Notes: generated from the letters alone by a model not told the origin. A stretch of DNA of 64,000 nt from Corallium rubrum (GCA_964035015.1 OZ036015.1:8492809-8556808), one strand, 5' to 3'; numbered from the stretch's first letter, positions 27,762-48,015 are shown. A program made the numbers and translations.

Positions 27762-28391
27762 TATCATTTTGTAATATTATGATCGCCGAGGAAATCTTTG
27801 AGAATCTTACCGCCAGGAAATTTACACGGTTGAACAGAGAAGTTGCATCTAATTTTCTCCTGCATGTTGATGATGGAAAATATATGCAAGCGGCAATTTA
27901 CTAAATCGCCCGCTCGACCGGGCCATTTAGTCTAAATCGCCCGAGCGATTTAGTAAATTGCCCGCTCAGAGAGAATTTAGAGATTTTAATGCCCGCTCGG
28001 AACAATAGAATCCGAGGTGATCATGGTATTATACATGTAATATGAATAATAATATTAATTATGTGTATAATAATAATAATTAAATAATGACACATGTAAT
28101 ATTAATAACATTAATTATAATAATAATAAATAATAGTTGATAATAATAATTTGAAAATATTCTATAATAATGTAAGGACACTCTGTAAAATACCTTTCAT
28201 AAAAACTGACAATTAAAATAAATTAAGACAGTTTTTCTTTATAACTTACACATTTATATATTTTGGGAGTTAATTTCTATAATTTTCCATAATTATATTT
28301 TCGGGTTGATACCCACTCTGTGGGTCAACATTGTACCAGATACCAACATACAGTAATTACACTCACTTGTAACTCACTTTTCACCCAAATT
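27762..28391. other. AT-rich noncoding segment with a hairpin
   Basis: Holds an inverted repeat at about 27,893-27,962 (GGCAATTTACTAAATCG with CGATTTAGTAAATTGCC), scattered TAA and TAAT clusters (28,045-28,150) and no recognisable gene. Confidence 0.5.
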
Positions 28392-28546
28392 GTCGGAAGC
28401 TCGTTCCGAAGTTCGCATTCGTTTTGAACTATGCATTTGATTGGTTGCTTGGTTCCTAGCAGCCAATCAAATGTGTAGTTCAAAACGAACTTTGCGGAAC
28501 TTCCCAACGAACTTGCGAACTTCGGAACGAACTGCCGAAGATTTGC
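28392..28546. mobile_element. Short inverted-repeat element (about 150 bp)
   Basis: The left half (GTTCCGAAGTTCGCATTCG, then GTTTTGAACTATGCATTTGA) is complementary to the right half (CAAATGTGTAGTTCAAAACG, CTTGCGAACTTCGGAAC). It would fold into one long hairpin. I could not fix a target duplication. Confidence 0.6.
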
Positions 28547-28554
28547 GTGAAAAG

Positions 28555-28915
28555 CATGCGCGTAGGAAGCAGGGGGGCCGTGCCCCCATATTTTATAAGG
28601 GGGGGGGGGTGATAGCTTTTGGTCCCACAAAAAATAATTGAATTTAAAAAAAATTGCAGCGGAATATTTGAATTCGAAACTAGAAGTACTTGAAATCGCA
28701 TATATATTAATATATAATTGTATATAATTAAAATATATTTAATTGTATATATATTAAGAATTAATGAAAGGGCCTCATGAAAGAGGTAGAGAAGACTCTG
28801 AAAATGCCATTTCCGACGATCTAGGGACTCCAAATTTTCACGCTCGGCGCCAACCACGGTGGCGCCTCGTGGGAGACACCCCCCCCCCCAGTTTATCAAG
28901 CTTCCTACACCCCTG
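28555..28915. mobile_element. hAT-type MITE (361 bp) with 8-bp duplication
   Basis: The ends share the inverted motif CATGCGCGTAGGAAGC and CAGGGGTGTAGGAAGC. GTGAAAAG flanks both sides (28,547-28,554 and 28,916-28,923). The terminal motif GTAGGAAGC is shared with the autonomous-type hAT at 50,771, which suggests mobilisation by that family. Confidence 0.85.
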
Positions 28916-29011
28916 GTGAAAAGGGAGTTGCAAATGACTGTATATATTTATAAGCAATTATATTGGGTTTGTTCTTCATGAGTTTTAGTTTTGTTCAACT
29001 TTCTTTCACAG

Positions 29012-29069
29012 GACAGACCTATCTCTTCTCATAAACTGAAAACGCCCACCGAGAAAAAATCTTCAAGAG
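29012..29069 (+). CDS. Candidate internal exon 1 of an unrecognised gene
   Basis: 58 bp between a good acceptor (TTTCTTTCACAG) and a consensus donor (AGAG|GTGAGT). It encodes a hydrophilic piece starting DRPISSHKLKTPTEKKSS. I do not recognise the protein. Confidence 0.45.
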
Positions 29070-29186
29070 GTGAGTCGAACCGGACCAGGAAAAATATTTT
29101 ATGTGCGGAATTTTTGTAAAGCCTGGTTTCCATTGATGATTGAATGATAAAATGTTGAGTTTGTGATGTTTTTATTCAAATTCTAG

Positions 29187-29242
29187 GAAGTTCACAAAAC
29201 CAAGCAAAACTAAATGTTGGAGAGATTCAAGATGAAGCCAAT
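29187..29242 (+). CDS. Candidate internal exon 2 of the same gene
   Basis: 56 bp between acceptor ATTCTAG and donor AAT|GTAAGT. Together with the 58-bp exon before it the length is 114, a multiple of three, and the joined frame stays open (GSSQNQAKLNVGEIQDEAN). Confidence 0.45.
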
Positions 29243-29269
29243 GTAAGTTAGACCAACTTGGACCTACTT

Positions 29270-29291
29270 GAATGAACGAACGAACGAACGA

Positions 29292-29322
<31 letters not shown>

Positions 29323-29487
29323 AACGAACGAACGAACGAACGAACGAACGAACGAACGAACGAACGAACGAACGAACGAACGAACGAACGAACGAACGAA
29401 CGAACGAACGAACGAACGAACGAACGAACGAACGAACGAACGAACGAACGAACGAACGAACGAACGAACGAACGAACGAACGAACGA

Positions 29488-29518
<31 letters not shown>

Positions 29519-29523
29519 AACGA
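29270..29523. repeat. (CGAA)n microsatellite
   Basis: About 63 tandem CGAA units with two GAGC variants, inside the intron between two candidate exons. The NERT-repeat frames are artefacts. Confidence 0.97.
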
Positions 29524-29729
29524 GTTTACTTAGAGTTAGTTGTTCTGGCTTTTAATAGAAGTTCATATTATGTGAAGTTCGATATTTAAAATGCGAATTT
29601 TTAGCAACTTGCCAAGGAGTCGCCGTGTATCGTTTGCAAGTCAACATTGCAATGTTGCTGTCAATAATGCGCTCGAGGTCGTGCGGTAAAGAACATCCTT
29701 TTGACTGTAGTATCTTTTGCTTCTTTCAG

Positions 29730-29813
29730 ATCCCTGTTACTTCAGAAATTTCTTCAGAACAGTCAGCAAATACAGTCGCAGAAGACCAATACAGAGAAAA
29801 ATACTTTGTTCAG
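29730..29813 (+). CDS. Candidate internal exon 3 of the same gene
   Basis: 84 bp (28 codons) between acceptor TTCTTTCAG and donor CAG|GTAAGA, in phase with the two preceding candidates. It encodes a Ser/Glu-rich stretch ending EDQYREKYFVQ. All three exons together give 66 codons without a stop, of low-complexity hydrophilic composition. No domain is recognised. The first and last exons of the gene were not found, so its extent is unknown. Confidence 0.45.
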
Positions 29814-29901
29814 GTAAGATAGACGTCCACCGAGTTAAGAAATTTTCACTTGTAGCACGACCAAAAACTAGCCAGGAATCTTCCTTCTGTTTACTTGTAG
29901 G

Positions 29902-30580
29902 ACAGGGGTGTAGCAAGGGGTGGGGACACAACCAACCCCACCCCCGAATACTCCACCCCGAAAATACACCACCCCCGAATACCCCCACCCCCGAATATCC
30001 CACCCTCCAAAAACCCCAAACCCCCAAATACCCCACCCCCCCAAAATATCCCACCCTCCGAACACCCCAAACCCCCAAATACCCCACCCCCACCCCCGAA
30101 TATCCCACCCTCCGAACACCCCAAACCCCCAAATACCCCCCCCCCCCAAATATCCCACCCTCCGAACACCCCAAACCCCCAAATACCCCACCCCCACCCC
30201 CGAATATCCCACCCTCCGAACACCCCAAACCCCCAAATACCCCACCCCCACCCCCGAATATCCCACCCTCCTAACACCCCAAACCCCCAAATATCCCACC
30301 CTCCGAACACCCCAAACCCCCAAATATTCCACCCTCCGAACACCCCAAACCCCAGAATACCCCACCCCCTGAATACTTCACCCTCCGAGCACCCCAAACC
30401 CCTGAATACCCCACCCCCTGAATATCCCAGCCCCTGAATACCCCACCCTCCGAACACCACAAACCCCGAATATGCCACCCCCCGAATATCCCACCCTCCG
30501 AATATCCCACCCTCCGAATATCCCACCCTCCAAATACCCCCAACCCCTGAATATGCCACCCCCGAATACCCTCAATCTTG
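29902..30580. repeat. C-rich minisatellite (CCCCAAACCCCCAAAT type)
   Basis: Starts at a hAT-like end (CAGGGGTGTAGCAAGGGG at 29,902). It continues as repeats of AATATCCCACCCTCCGAACA and CCCCAAACCCCCAAATACCC in irregular order. The minus strand has many closely spaced runs of three to five G. Long open frames on both strands are repeat artefacts. Confidence 0.85.
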
Positions 30581-31645
30581 ACAATTTAAATCAATTCAAA
30601 CTTTCTGGAAATTACTTTCAAGAAGTCAGGAAATCCTATTTCAGAGACGCTATATTTCAAAAATTTTCTGGTGGGCATGGCCCGGGACTCCCCTATATAG
30701 TAAGTACGGTCAGTGCCCCCTCCCCCCAATTACCTCACCTCGTTAGTGTTATGGCTCACCACTGTGACTTTATTTTCAAATAAACACAACTAAAAAGCTT
30801 CTCTCTACCTGTGGTTCGACTAATAATTTTGCCTGTACGGACATACTTTGAAACGTTTCACTCTTTCTAAATTTGTAAAACTTCACCTTTCCTCCTTCGC
30901 TTTTACAGCACATTTATATACCTTTTCCAACGTAATATATCTCCATTCATCTCAAGAACTGAACAATTCGGTGGTAGACAGTTAAAACGACGCCTTTTCC
31001 CCCACTTCGTTGTCGCGTTTCTTCTTCAAGAAACCGCAAGTCTTCGACCTTCTTTCAACCAAGATGGAGAAGCCAAAAACATTCGATATTCATTAGAAAT
31101 ACAATACACAAAAATGTTCCCAAATACCTAAGGACGCTTATTTTCAACAACTTGTTGCCGAGAACAATTGAAAACTATAAAAACTTTCCTTAAAATCTAA
31201 TTTTGAGTCCAACAAAAGAAAAAGACAAAAAATTCTCATTATTTACTTCGCTTGAACCAGAAAAATACTGGTTTGAAACCGGTTTTTCCCGCGCTTTTTC
31301 CCGATGCGCCCGCTGTTAAAGATATGAATGGCACGCGGGAGGGAATACTTCATTTAGTTGCATATAGTGGCTCTGGTGTTTGCAAGCCATTTTAAACATT
31401 CTTCAACAGATTTTTTTCTTTATTGATACCTTGAAAATCATCGCCGTAGCTTGTCGGTTATTGCAATAATTTCACGCTGAAAAGATGGGAAAAGCTGTTC
31501 TAGACGTTCAAATTTTGAAAATTTCCTGGGGGAGAATGCGCCTGAACCCCCCTGTCGAGGACATTACCCCTGTGTCAGGGCACCCCAGGCACCAGCAGTT
31601 TCCATGAAAACAACTAATGTATGTCAAAAGGATAGCAAAGAAAAG
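30581..31645. other. Unassigned segment
   Basis: No gene is recognised. A possible acceptor (CTTCGCTTTTACAG, ending 30,908) is followed by only eight sense codons. It could be a short terminal exon of the gene at 29,012-29,813, but support is weak. Confidence 0.3.
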
Positions 31646-31649
31646 TTAA

Positions 31650-32445
31650 AGTGTCACTGTGATGAAAAATCGTCAGCCTTTTTTTTATCTTGTCATAAAG
31701 TACATTTAAAATGAGGATGAACGGCGTTGGTGGTTTGTAAATATCTCATCTCGTTCAAGAGATATTCACGTTTTGGAAATATGCAAATTATATGGCTGAT
31801 GACGTCATTTTCTCCAAACGAGAGAAATGAAAATCGTAAAATTAGGAATATCTCTAGAAATAAACAATAGAAAGTGCTCAAATTTTGCATGCTTAGAGTA
31901 TTAAATAAAATACGTTTTACTGTGGAACTTTAGTTGTTTTCGTGGAAACTGCTAGTTCCTGGCCCCCTCCAATGATAAAATTAAATTTGCTTACTTATCA
32001 GCAATCAAGTAGCGTTTACTCCAGCGAATAGAAGTGAAGATTAGGGCTTATGTAGGCATTGTAATTCAAACGTTTAAATCTTTCTATTTCTAAACAATGA
32101 GGCAAAAATGATCATTTCTTTTTTAAGGTTTAGAGAAACCTGTGAGCATGCGCTTAACATGGCAATCACAAAAGTTCACAGAGAAGTGTATTTTATTGGA
32201 TACTATAAGCATACAAATTTTAAGCGCGTTCTATTGTTTATTTCCAGAGATATTCCTTATTTTACAATTTTCATTTCGCTCGTTTGGAGAAAATGACGTC
32301 ATCAGTCATAAATTTGCATATTTCCAAAACGTGAATATCTCTTGAAGGAGATGAGATACTGACAAACCACAAACGCCATTCACACTCATGTACTTTATGA
32401 GAAGATAAAAAAAAAGACTGACGATTTTTTCATCATAGTGACACG
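31650..32445. mobile_element. Foldback-type DNA element, about 260-bp inverted arms, TTAA duplication
   Basis: The arm at about 31,650-31,910 is complementary to 32,195-32,445 (outer ends AGTGTCACTGTGATGAAAAA and CGTGTCACTATGATGAAAAA read from each side). TTAA lies at both borders (31,646-31,649 and 32,446-32,449), as in piggyBac or Kolobok insertions. The middle (about 285 bp) has no transposase, so it is non-autonomous. Confidence 0.8.
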
Positions 32446-32483
32446 TTAAGGGAGCAATCTGTAATGTGGCGACGGCCACCAGA

Positions 32484-32909
32484 AAGATCAGGAATTATAA
32501 TGTTGAACTTAAACGTAAACTTGAATTCAGAGGTCATGTGTATTTTCAAGCAGTACGTCCTGAGTTCATTCTTGATGCTCTTAACTGGCTCAAGGTAAAC
32601 AATCCATTGTATAATAATATTACAATTGATATTCAAAATATCAGTGCAAAACTGACCAGTTTAGAACAAGATGACAATAATTCAGGTATAAACTTTGATA
32701 AAAATGGAAAGTCCTTAACAGAAAACTGCAAGCGACCCGTTACGAATGATGATACTGAGGAAAAAGATGACCCATTGAATGAATATAGGCAAGCAACTAA
32801 TGAGACATGTTTACAATCTGTATTGCTAGATTACCCTGTTACAATACAAAGTAGTGAAAATTGTTCATTAGGGAATGAAGTGTACAATGAGTCAACTACG
32901 GTAATGTGA
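32484..32909 (+). pseudogene. Fragment of a Helitron-associated DUF6570-like protein
   Basis: An open stretch of about 140 codons starting around KIRNYNVELKRKLEFRGHVY and continuing through VRPEFILDALNWLKVNNPLY. This resembles the DUF6570 region found upstream of the Rep/helicase part of Helitron-encoded proteins in many invertebrates (recalled, not searched). No Rep HxH motif and no helicase follow, and the frame ends at 32,909. It is therefore a fragment. It begins 38 bp after the foldback element and may have been cut by that insertion. Confidence 0.55.
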
Positions 32910-33098
32910 TTTGAAATTTACAATACCACTCCCAATGTGATGATGAACTCTGAATATTATAAGCCATTACCAATTATTAAAGCTACGGTACACAACAATT
33001 GTCTACCTCCTTGATGTCTTTCAATCTTTGCAAAATGTAAATAAAAGTTTCTTGCGGTTTTGTCAGCTACCAGCACTGAGGCCGCAGTTTGCTAGTGG

Positions 33099-34280
33099 CA
33101 GTGGCGTGGTGGCAGGGGGGGGGGGGGGGGGGGGACAAGGCCTCCCAGCTGGGGTTGCAGAAGGGGCGCCAAAACTAGCAAGGGCGCCAAAACTTAACAA
33201 AACTTTGTATAGCTAGGTCTTCAATGGTGGGATATAAACATCTGAAATCTGTAATCTTGTGTTTTCTATGAAGTTTTATAATCTTCAGAATTCTGTAAAA
33301 TCTCACTCCAAAGTGCAGGAAATGGCATGTCAGAGCACAGGGAGCCCATCTTGGCATAGCGTGGGTACTCTGTTGCACACTCGATCGTGGTGTGTTTAGG
33401 AAAATAATAAAGGGATGAAACACGAATTCTTCCTTGTTTTGAACATCGCTTTAAGTGGCTATAGGTATTAAAATTGTAAGACAATTGAGCGAAGTAGTTG
33501 TGATAATGATTCATTTATCACAATATACTCAAAATGAGGCAAAATCTCACCTTTTAGCCGTGATTTTGCAGCTAAATTACATATCGTATTTTCGAGAGAT
33601 GTGTTCCGCAAGTAGCTAGGACACTACATCATCGTTGACACTTCGGATAGCTACGAAATCCTACGATAGGCTTTTCGTCTAAAGCGGGAAGTCTCAGGAT
33701 TACTGACTTATTGCACATTCATCTGACTCTGAGTTTCAGTAGGTTTCAGTATTCCAACGGTGGCTCCTGACGATACGAGACGTCCTGGCTACTGCGGAAG
33801 ACATTCCACGTTGAACGTTTGGTGTTTCATCCCTTATATTTTTTCCCCTCCCTCCCCCCCTTTCCCCCCGTTTTTTCCTCGCTTCCAGTAACCGTTTTCC
33901 GTATTTTTTTAAAGCCCCTGCCACAGTCCCCCGCGCGTCTTTCGAGTCCGCCACAGGTGCCCAAGTGCTGCCAAGATGGGCTCCCTGTGGTCAGGGACTC
34001 TAGATTTCAAAATTTTCCGGGGCAGCATACCCCCGGCCCCCCTAGATGTTTGCCGCTACTTCGGCGTGCGTTCGCGTTCGCATTGGCGTCGCCTTTGAGA
34101 GAACCGATTGTTTGTTGTAAAATTATATATTGCTATTTGAGTCATTTTAAAACAAAAAATGTGATCATTTATCAAATACAGTAATGTCATTTTTTCTTCA
34201 TTTTTTTTTTGGGGGGGGTGGGGGGGTGGGGGCAAAGCTAATCTGGCCACCCCAGCCTGAAACTTGCCACCACGCCACTG
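33099..34280. mobile_element. hAT-type non-autonomous element (1,182 bp) with 8-bp duplication
   Basis: The ends CAGTGGCGTGGTGGCA and TGCCACCACGCCACTG are perfect inverted repeats. GCTAGTGG flanks both sides (33,091-33,098 and 34,281-34,288). G-runs lie just inside the left end and near 34,210-34,235. No intact transposase; small frames inside look meaningless. Confidence 0.88.
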
Positions 34281-34363
34281 GCTAGTGGTGTGTTCCCAAC
34301 ACCTTTTCTAAAGCCGCGTTTACACTAGCGGCCTGTACCTGGCCTGGGCCAAGTGTGACCCGT

Positions 34364-34689
34364 TCACACTTGCGTGGCCAAGGCTTGGCGGTCGAAGTAA
34401 ACAGGCTCGTATGGTGTTGTATGCAATTTTGGCGTCCTTGCACTACCAGCACCAGATCTAGCATCCTTAGCTTTATAATTGCAATATTTTTCTCTGAGAT
34501 GTTTGACTTTTGACTGGCGTTGTTTAGCATTTCGCTTAAATCCACTATCCGCCATGCCTTCGGCAAGCTTCTCGAATACCGCATTGTTCCGTTTGCTGTG
34601 GTTTTCTAGTTGTCCTTGCACGTTTGCATCACTCCAAATTAAAGCGTAACAAGAAGCTTGGTTTCGATTTCCGACCAAGTATTTGCCAT
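34364..34689 (-). pseudogene. Harbinger Myb/SANT-like DNA-binding protein, frameshifted
   Basis: The family-like start at 34,689 reads MANTWSEIETKLLVTL. A frame change near 34,640 then leads into IWSDANVQGQLENHSKRNN, VFEKLAEGM and KVKHLREKY. WSE.E...LL followed by W(S)D..VQ..L and the VFEK and KVK.LR motifs are those of the trihelix/Myb-like accessory protein of PIF/Harbinger elements, which helps the nuclease recognise element ends. The break and the absence of a nuclease partner make this copy non-autonomous. Confidence 0.75.
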
Positions 34690-35861
34690 GAATACAAATG
34701 AAAATGATTAGAATAAAAATGTCTTAAAACGCACGAGCCGCAACTTATTATAATCGTTTTCCTTCCGATTCTTGAATCATGCATCTGACCAATTTTTATC
34801 GTGGGCGCTTATTACCATGGCAATGGGGCCTGACCTAGGCCTGACCATTGAACTCTAAGTAAACTGGAACGATAACTCGATGGCGTATCATGAAGCCAAC
34901 ATGGGGGCCGCCATGCACGTCAACCCCAGTCCCTTTTACTGTATAACCGAGAGAAAATGAAGCTGAATTTGGTGAACCGGGTTGCAAAAACAGCTTGAAA
35001 TCAAACAAAAACTGAACTTGTTAACCACTTTTAGGCTTAAATCAAATTCCAATACACCGTAGAGTAGGTGAACACTGACATGACGAGTAAAAACAAGGAA
35101 AACAGTAAAAATATAAGCTCTCAAATGAAAGTCAACAATACGCAACCAAAATTGCCATTGGTTTGGACAAATATAAAGAAAATACATATGAAACCCAGGT
35201 TTAAAATGAAGAGGTTGTTTATAAAAACAGTTGGGTTTTAAATTTTTAAATTTTCAGTAGGAAAAAAACAACAAAATGCACTTTACCGTGTGTTATTACA
35301 GCTCTGGAATTACTCTTCGTATCGAAAAATGTCAGATTTAGCATTTCCACAACTAAAACTTGAGTCAAAGCTATAATTTAGCATGATCTTATTACTAATT
35401 CTTGGCAAGACAACCTTCAAACGTTTGAGATAACAAAGAAAAATAAGAGAAACCTGCATTTTCCGTACGAGTTTCGGACTCAAATTTTGCTTTTGTTCGG
35501 CAGATATTTCGTCATTCAATCCATTTTTGTGTGTAGAAATTGTTCAGGTACAAGGCCAATAAGCCCAATACATACTATCTTCTTCGTTATCATCTATAAA
35601 AAAACTTTAGGTCTAAAAAATGGTTGTTTTTTGCAGCGAGTTTTCAGTTTTTCATTGTACGTGCCGCTCATAGGTTCTGTTGACGTCAGACGTGCAATGG
35701 CGACCCCCAGCGGCCGGAAGTTTGACTTCACCCAATCATAGGGCCTTTCTTATGGAGTTAGCGTTCCAGCATATTTAGAGTTCAATGGGCCTGACCCAGG
35801 TAAAACCCGTTCACATCAGCATAAACGAGGCCCAGGCCAGGCCTAGGTCAGGTTCAGGCTA

Positions 35862-36070
35862 GCCTGGTACCCTGGCTCAATTTCAAAAGAAATAAGGGCC
35901 AGGTAACCACTAAAGACTTCTGCTTTCCTATTGGTTGGAATTTCGCGCGTTTTTAGTGGCTATGAGTAAAACTGCAATCGTCATAAGTGCATTTAGCCCT
36001 GATGACGCGAGCATGAGATTAGTGGTTACCAGGCCCTTATTTCTTTTGAAATTGGGCCAGGGCACCAGGC
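35862..36070. mobile_element. 209-bp TIR element nested in the Harbinger element
   Basis: The inverted ends GCCTGGTACCCTGGCTCAAT and GCCTGGTGCCCTGGCCCAAT continue through TTCAAAAGAAATAAGGGCC. TA is present on both sides. It would form a long hairpin. The superfamily is uncertain. Confidence 0.6.
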
Positions 36071-36226
36071 TAGGCTCAGGCCAGCTACTTTCGTCGGCCT
36101 AGTATTCCGGGCCCAGGCCAGGTCCAGGCCAGGTAAAACGCGTTCACACCATCAAAAATCTGCGCCAAGGCCAGGCCTAGGCCGCTAGTGTGAACGGGGC
36201 TTAAGATAGGAATCCTGGAGGCTTTT

Positions 36227-45000
<8,774 letters not shown>

Positions 45001-45191
45001 TGTGCTGCAAACACAAAGATATTGAAGTAATTAAATTAAATGTGCAATTATGAGTGCTTGGAATTTTACTCTCTCGTTTCCATCAGTGCCACTAGCTTAG
45101 CACTTTTTATTTTGTATTGACAGTCTAATGCCAGACAATTTTACTTATCAAGAGAAGACATCCTGACATGGTGGAGTTAAAGGGTTAATAA

Positions 45192-46019
45192 CCAGGGTGC
45201 ATTCCATGCATGCTACGCCGGATATCTCTGGTGTGGACTTGTCCTTGGCGTGCTGGCATGAGTTACCCAAAATTTGATATCTTGGTGTATTGGCATACGC
45301 ACTTGTTCAGTCTTCTTGGTGTGCAAACAAATGTGACTTTAATAATTGTCAGTTGTTTGCTATACAAGCTGTGTTAGTTAGTAATACTCAGAAAAACTCT
45401 GAGCTCTAAGCGGGACTCGAACACTCGACCTTCTGAATGCTAGCCAGATGCTCTAACAATTGAGCCACTAGAACTCAGATAGTGGAGCAAGGTTAATTAA
45501 GGTACTTATACCTTAGACTGTGCCCAGTCCTCCAGGAACGAGTCTTAACTGCTCGGTTACAAGTACTTGTTATTTCTGAAACTAACTAACTGTGTTTAAC
45601 TGGAAACTTACTGTTACAATGTGACTTGTAGATCCCAATAGGTACTTGTAACTGAGCGGTTAAGACTCGTTCCTGGAGGACTGGGCACAGAATAAGGTAT
45701 AATTACCTTAAAAATAACCTTGCTCTGCTATCTGAGTTCTAATGGCTAAATGGTTACAGCGTCTGGCTAGCATTCAGAAGGTTGTGGGTTCGAGACCCGC
45801 TTAGAGCTCAGAGTTTTCTTAGTACAGTATTACTAACACAGCTTGCACAGCAAACAACTGACAATTACTACTAACATCAAGCTGCAATTTCTGAAACTAA
45901 ATGTGACTTTGTCACTTGGTGTACCAAAACGTCCGATAAAAAATAATTTGTAGCCTTGGCATAAAGCTCTGAGCCTCGTCCCAATCTCCGGTGTGAGACT
46001 TGCATGGAATGCACCCTGG
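45192..46019. mobile_element. TIR element carrying an inverted pair of tRNA-Ala-like SINEs
   Basis: The ends are inverted repeats: CCAGGGTGCATTCCATGCA at left, with the same sequence read from the right end. Flanks GTTAATAA and GTTAGTTA agree at 6 of 8 positions, a possible decayed 8-bp duplication. Inside, a tRNA-like unit lies in reverse at 45,404-45,475 and forward at 45,735-45,808. Each can form an anticodon loop CTAGCAT (anticodon AGC) and has box B GGTTCGAGACC or a variant. The segment between them (GTGCCCAGTCCTCCAGGAAC) is also duplicated in inverted form. Confidence 0.65.
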
Positions 46020-47230
46020 GTTAGTTATAATCAATACAATTCACACATTATCCAATATTAATATCCAATTCACACATCTATTTGTTCTGATTATAAAGTA
46101 AAGATCAACAATCTTTAACATATAAGCTGTTTAAGCTAAAGAAATCAATCAGAAAGTTTATGTAAATCAGGATGATTTGTCTCCGATTTACAACACCTGA
46201 TGATTAAAACATTCATTTCTTTGGAATTTTCTTCAATAATTTATGTAATATATGAGAATATGATTTAATACCACATTACAATAATTACTCGGGCTACCGC
46301 AGGTAGATGTGTCTAGGTTTCGGTCATGTTGTTAGTGGGTTTTTTTGTGTTTTTTTTGCTATTTGGCGTCAACATATTGCCCCAAGAGGCTTTGCGAAAC
46401 CGAGATATCACTTTCATGGCGAGTTGTCAATTGAATGAAGCTTTTGTTGCCATTTTACCGATGTTTTTGAATATTTCAATGACATTTCTTGGCACACTAC
46501 ACAGTAGTCGTCTCAAACAAAGATGTCAGAGTATAGTCGAACTGTCAGTGAATCAAGGTGTATTAAGAATAATTTGAAACTTTAAACTGAAGGAGTGAAG
46601 GACGTCAGAGAATAGTCATGTTTAAATAACTGCAAAACTGAGGTTTGGCCGAGTTGTCTCCAGATGATCAGTGGTTGTCTCTTTTGAACAAAGCCTTTAT
46701 TGCCCTTTTACTGATGTTTTTAAATATTTGAAAGACATTTCACGACAACTACAAAATGCAAGTATAATACTTAAAGCACCGAATAGAGTAACAACCGGTA
46801 AGATATCAATATGTTGAACTGTTCAGTGCGTGTCCTATTACATTCGGAAACTAAATATATTAGATTCAGAAAAACAGCCTTGTTTACATTTATACTACAT
46901 CAGCAAACCTTCGGCTCTTCATGCACTGCAGCAGTTCATATAAGACCATAGATTGCCATTGCCATGTAGTCTTATTAGAGGTACACACAGGCTATGGGAA
47001 GCTTTCAGAAATCAGTAGCCCGAGTGAACACCTGCGCAGGTGTCTCGTTTACATATAAATTTATAATGATTACCACATTACCAAATCACATTTCTCTTTG
47101 CATTGGGAAGGGCCTTCACTCACAACATTTAGACTCCTACAGTATGTTCTCTGTTTCAGCAGTATATCTGACCTTACCATATTTCAATTGTTACAGTAAT
47201 TTACATAATATAAGAATATGATTATTACCA
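46020..47230. other. Unassigned segment
   Basis: Upstream of the Rab coding start, probably within its first intron on the minus strand. Two related stretches containing GCCATTTTACCGATGTTTTT (46,450) and GCCCTTTTACTGATGTTTTT (46,700) look like an old duplication. No gene is recognised. Confidence 0.4.
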
Positions 47231-47711
47231 TTCAGAGACGTAGCCAGGGGGGGGGGGCAGTATATCTGACCTTACCATATTTCAATTGTTACAGTAATTT
47301 ACATAATATAAGAATATGATTATTACCATTCAGAGACGTAGCCAGGGGGGGCAGTATATCTGACCTTACCATATTTCAATTGTTACAGTAATTTACATAA
47401 TATAAGAATACGATTATTACCATTCAGGGACGTAGCCAGGGAGGGGGCAGTATATCTGACCTTACCATATTTCAATTGTTACAGTAATTTACATAATATA
47501 AGAATACGATTATTACCATTCAGGGACGTAGCCAGGGAGGGGGCAGTATATCTGACCTTACCATATTTCGATGGTTACAGTAATTTACATAATATAAGAA
47601 TATGATTACCATTCAGGGACGTAGCCAGGGGGGCAGTATATCTGACCTTACCATATCTCGATGGTTACAGTAATTTACATAATATAAGAATAAGATTACA
47701 GTATTGCCATT
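47231..47711. repeat. ~90-100-bp tandem array whose units carry a hAT-type end
   Basis: GGCAGTATATCTGACCTTAC recurs about five times (47,257, 47,350, 47,447, 47,542, 47,634). Each unit also contains TTACCATTCAGGGACGTAGC plus a G-run of variable length, that is, the target and first ~20 bp of the MITE that follows. Confidence 0.88.
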
Positions 47712-48015
47712 CAGGGACATAGCCAGGGGGGAGCTGGGGGAGCCACAGCTGCCCCCTTTTGATATAAAACAACAGACATGCAACTACAAACTAATGCAAT
47801 ATGAATTGTGTCAGGAAATAAACTGTAAACAGTGTATTCAATCTACTGAGTGTATGCATTTTGAGTATCTATGTGACGTTTGCGTGTTTTGAGTATTTTA
47901 TATGACGTTTTTTAACCTTTAGAGTCTGTAAAATCTTCCTCCAAAAGCCAGGAAATGGCATTTCAGCGACTCTCGATTTCAAAATTTCCCCTTCAAAATC
48001 CAGGCTACGTCCCTG
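47712..48015. mobile_element. hAT-type MITE (304 bp)
   Basis: Ends CAGGGACATAGCCAGG and, from the right, CAGGGACGTAGCCTGG. Flanks TTGCCATT (47,704-47,711) and TTACCATT (48,016-48,023) differ at one position and fit an 8-bp duplication. Confidence 0.82.

Larger units (their letters stand above)
34312..36201. mobile_element. PIF/Harbinger element (1,890 bp), Myb-like gene only
   Basis: The terminal repeats begin AGCCGCGTTTACACTAGCGG and read AGCCCCGTTCACACTAGCGG from the right. TAA flanks both ends (34,309-34,311 and 36,202-36,204), the usual Harbinger duplication. Subterminal GGCCTAGGCCTGGCC-like sequence is repeated on both sides. It carries a broken Myb/SANT-like gene (next entry), but I find no DDE nuclease gene. 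It lies 25 bp from the stop codon of the Rab gene. Confidence 0.85.

Noticed and set aside
32461-32925. Complete Helitron Rep/helicase gene
   Set aside because: Only the DUF6570-like stretch is visible. No Rep or helicase motif follows, so it is listed as a fragment.
34282-36201. A complete Harbinger nuclease gene
   Set aside because: Only the Myb-like part is found. No frame in the element shows a DDE nuclease pattern, so it was not called.
45735-45808. Functional tRNA-Ala gene
   Set aside because: The anticodon arm and box B fit, but the acceptor ends do not pair well and an inverted copy of the same flank shows it is a SINE inside a larger element.
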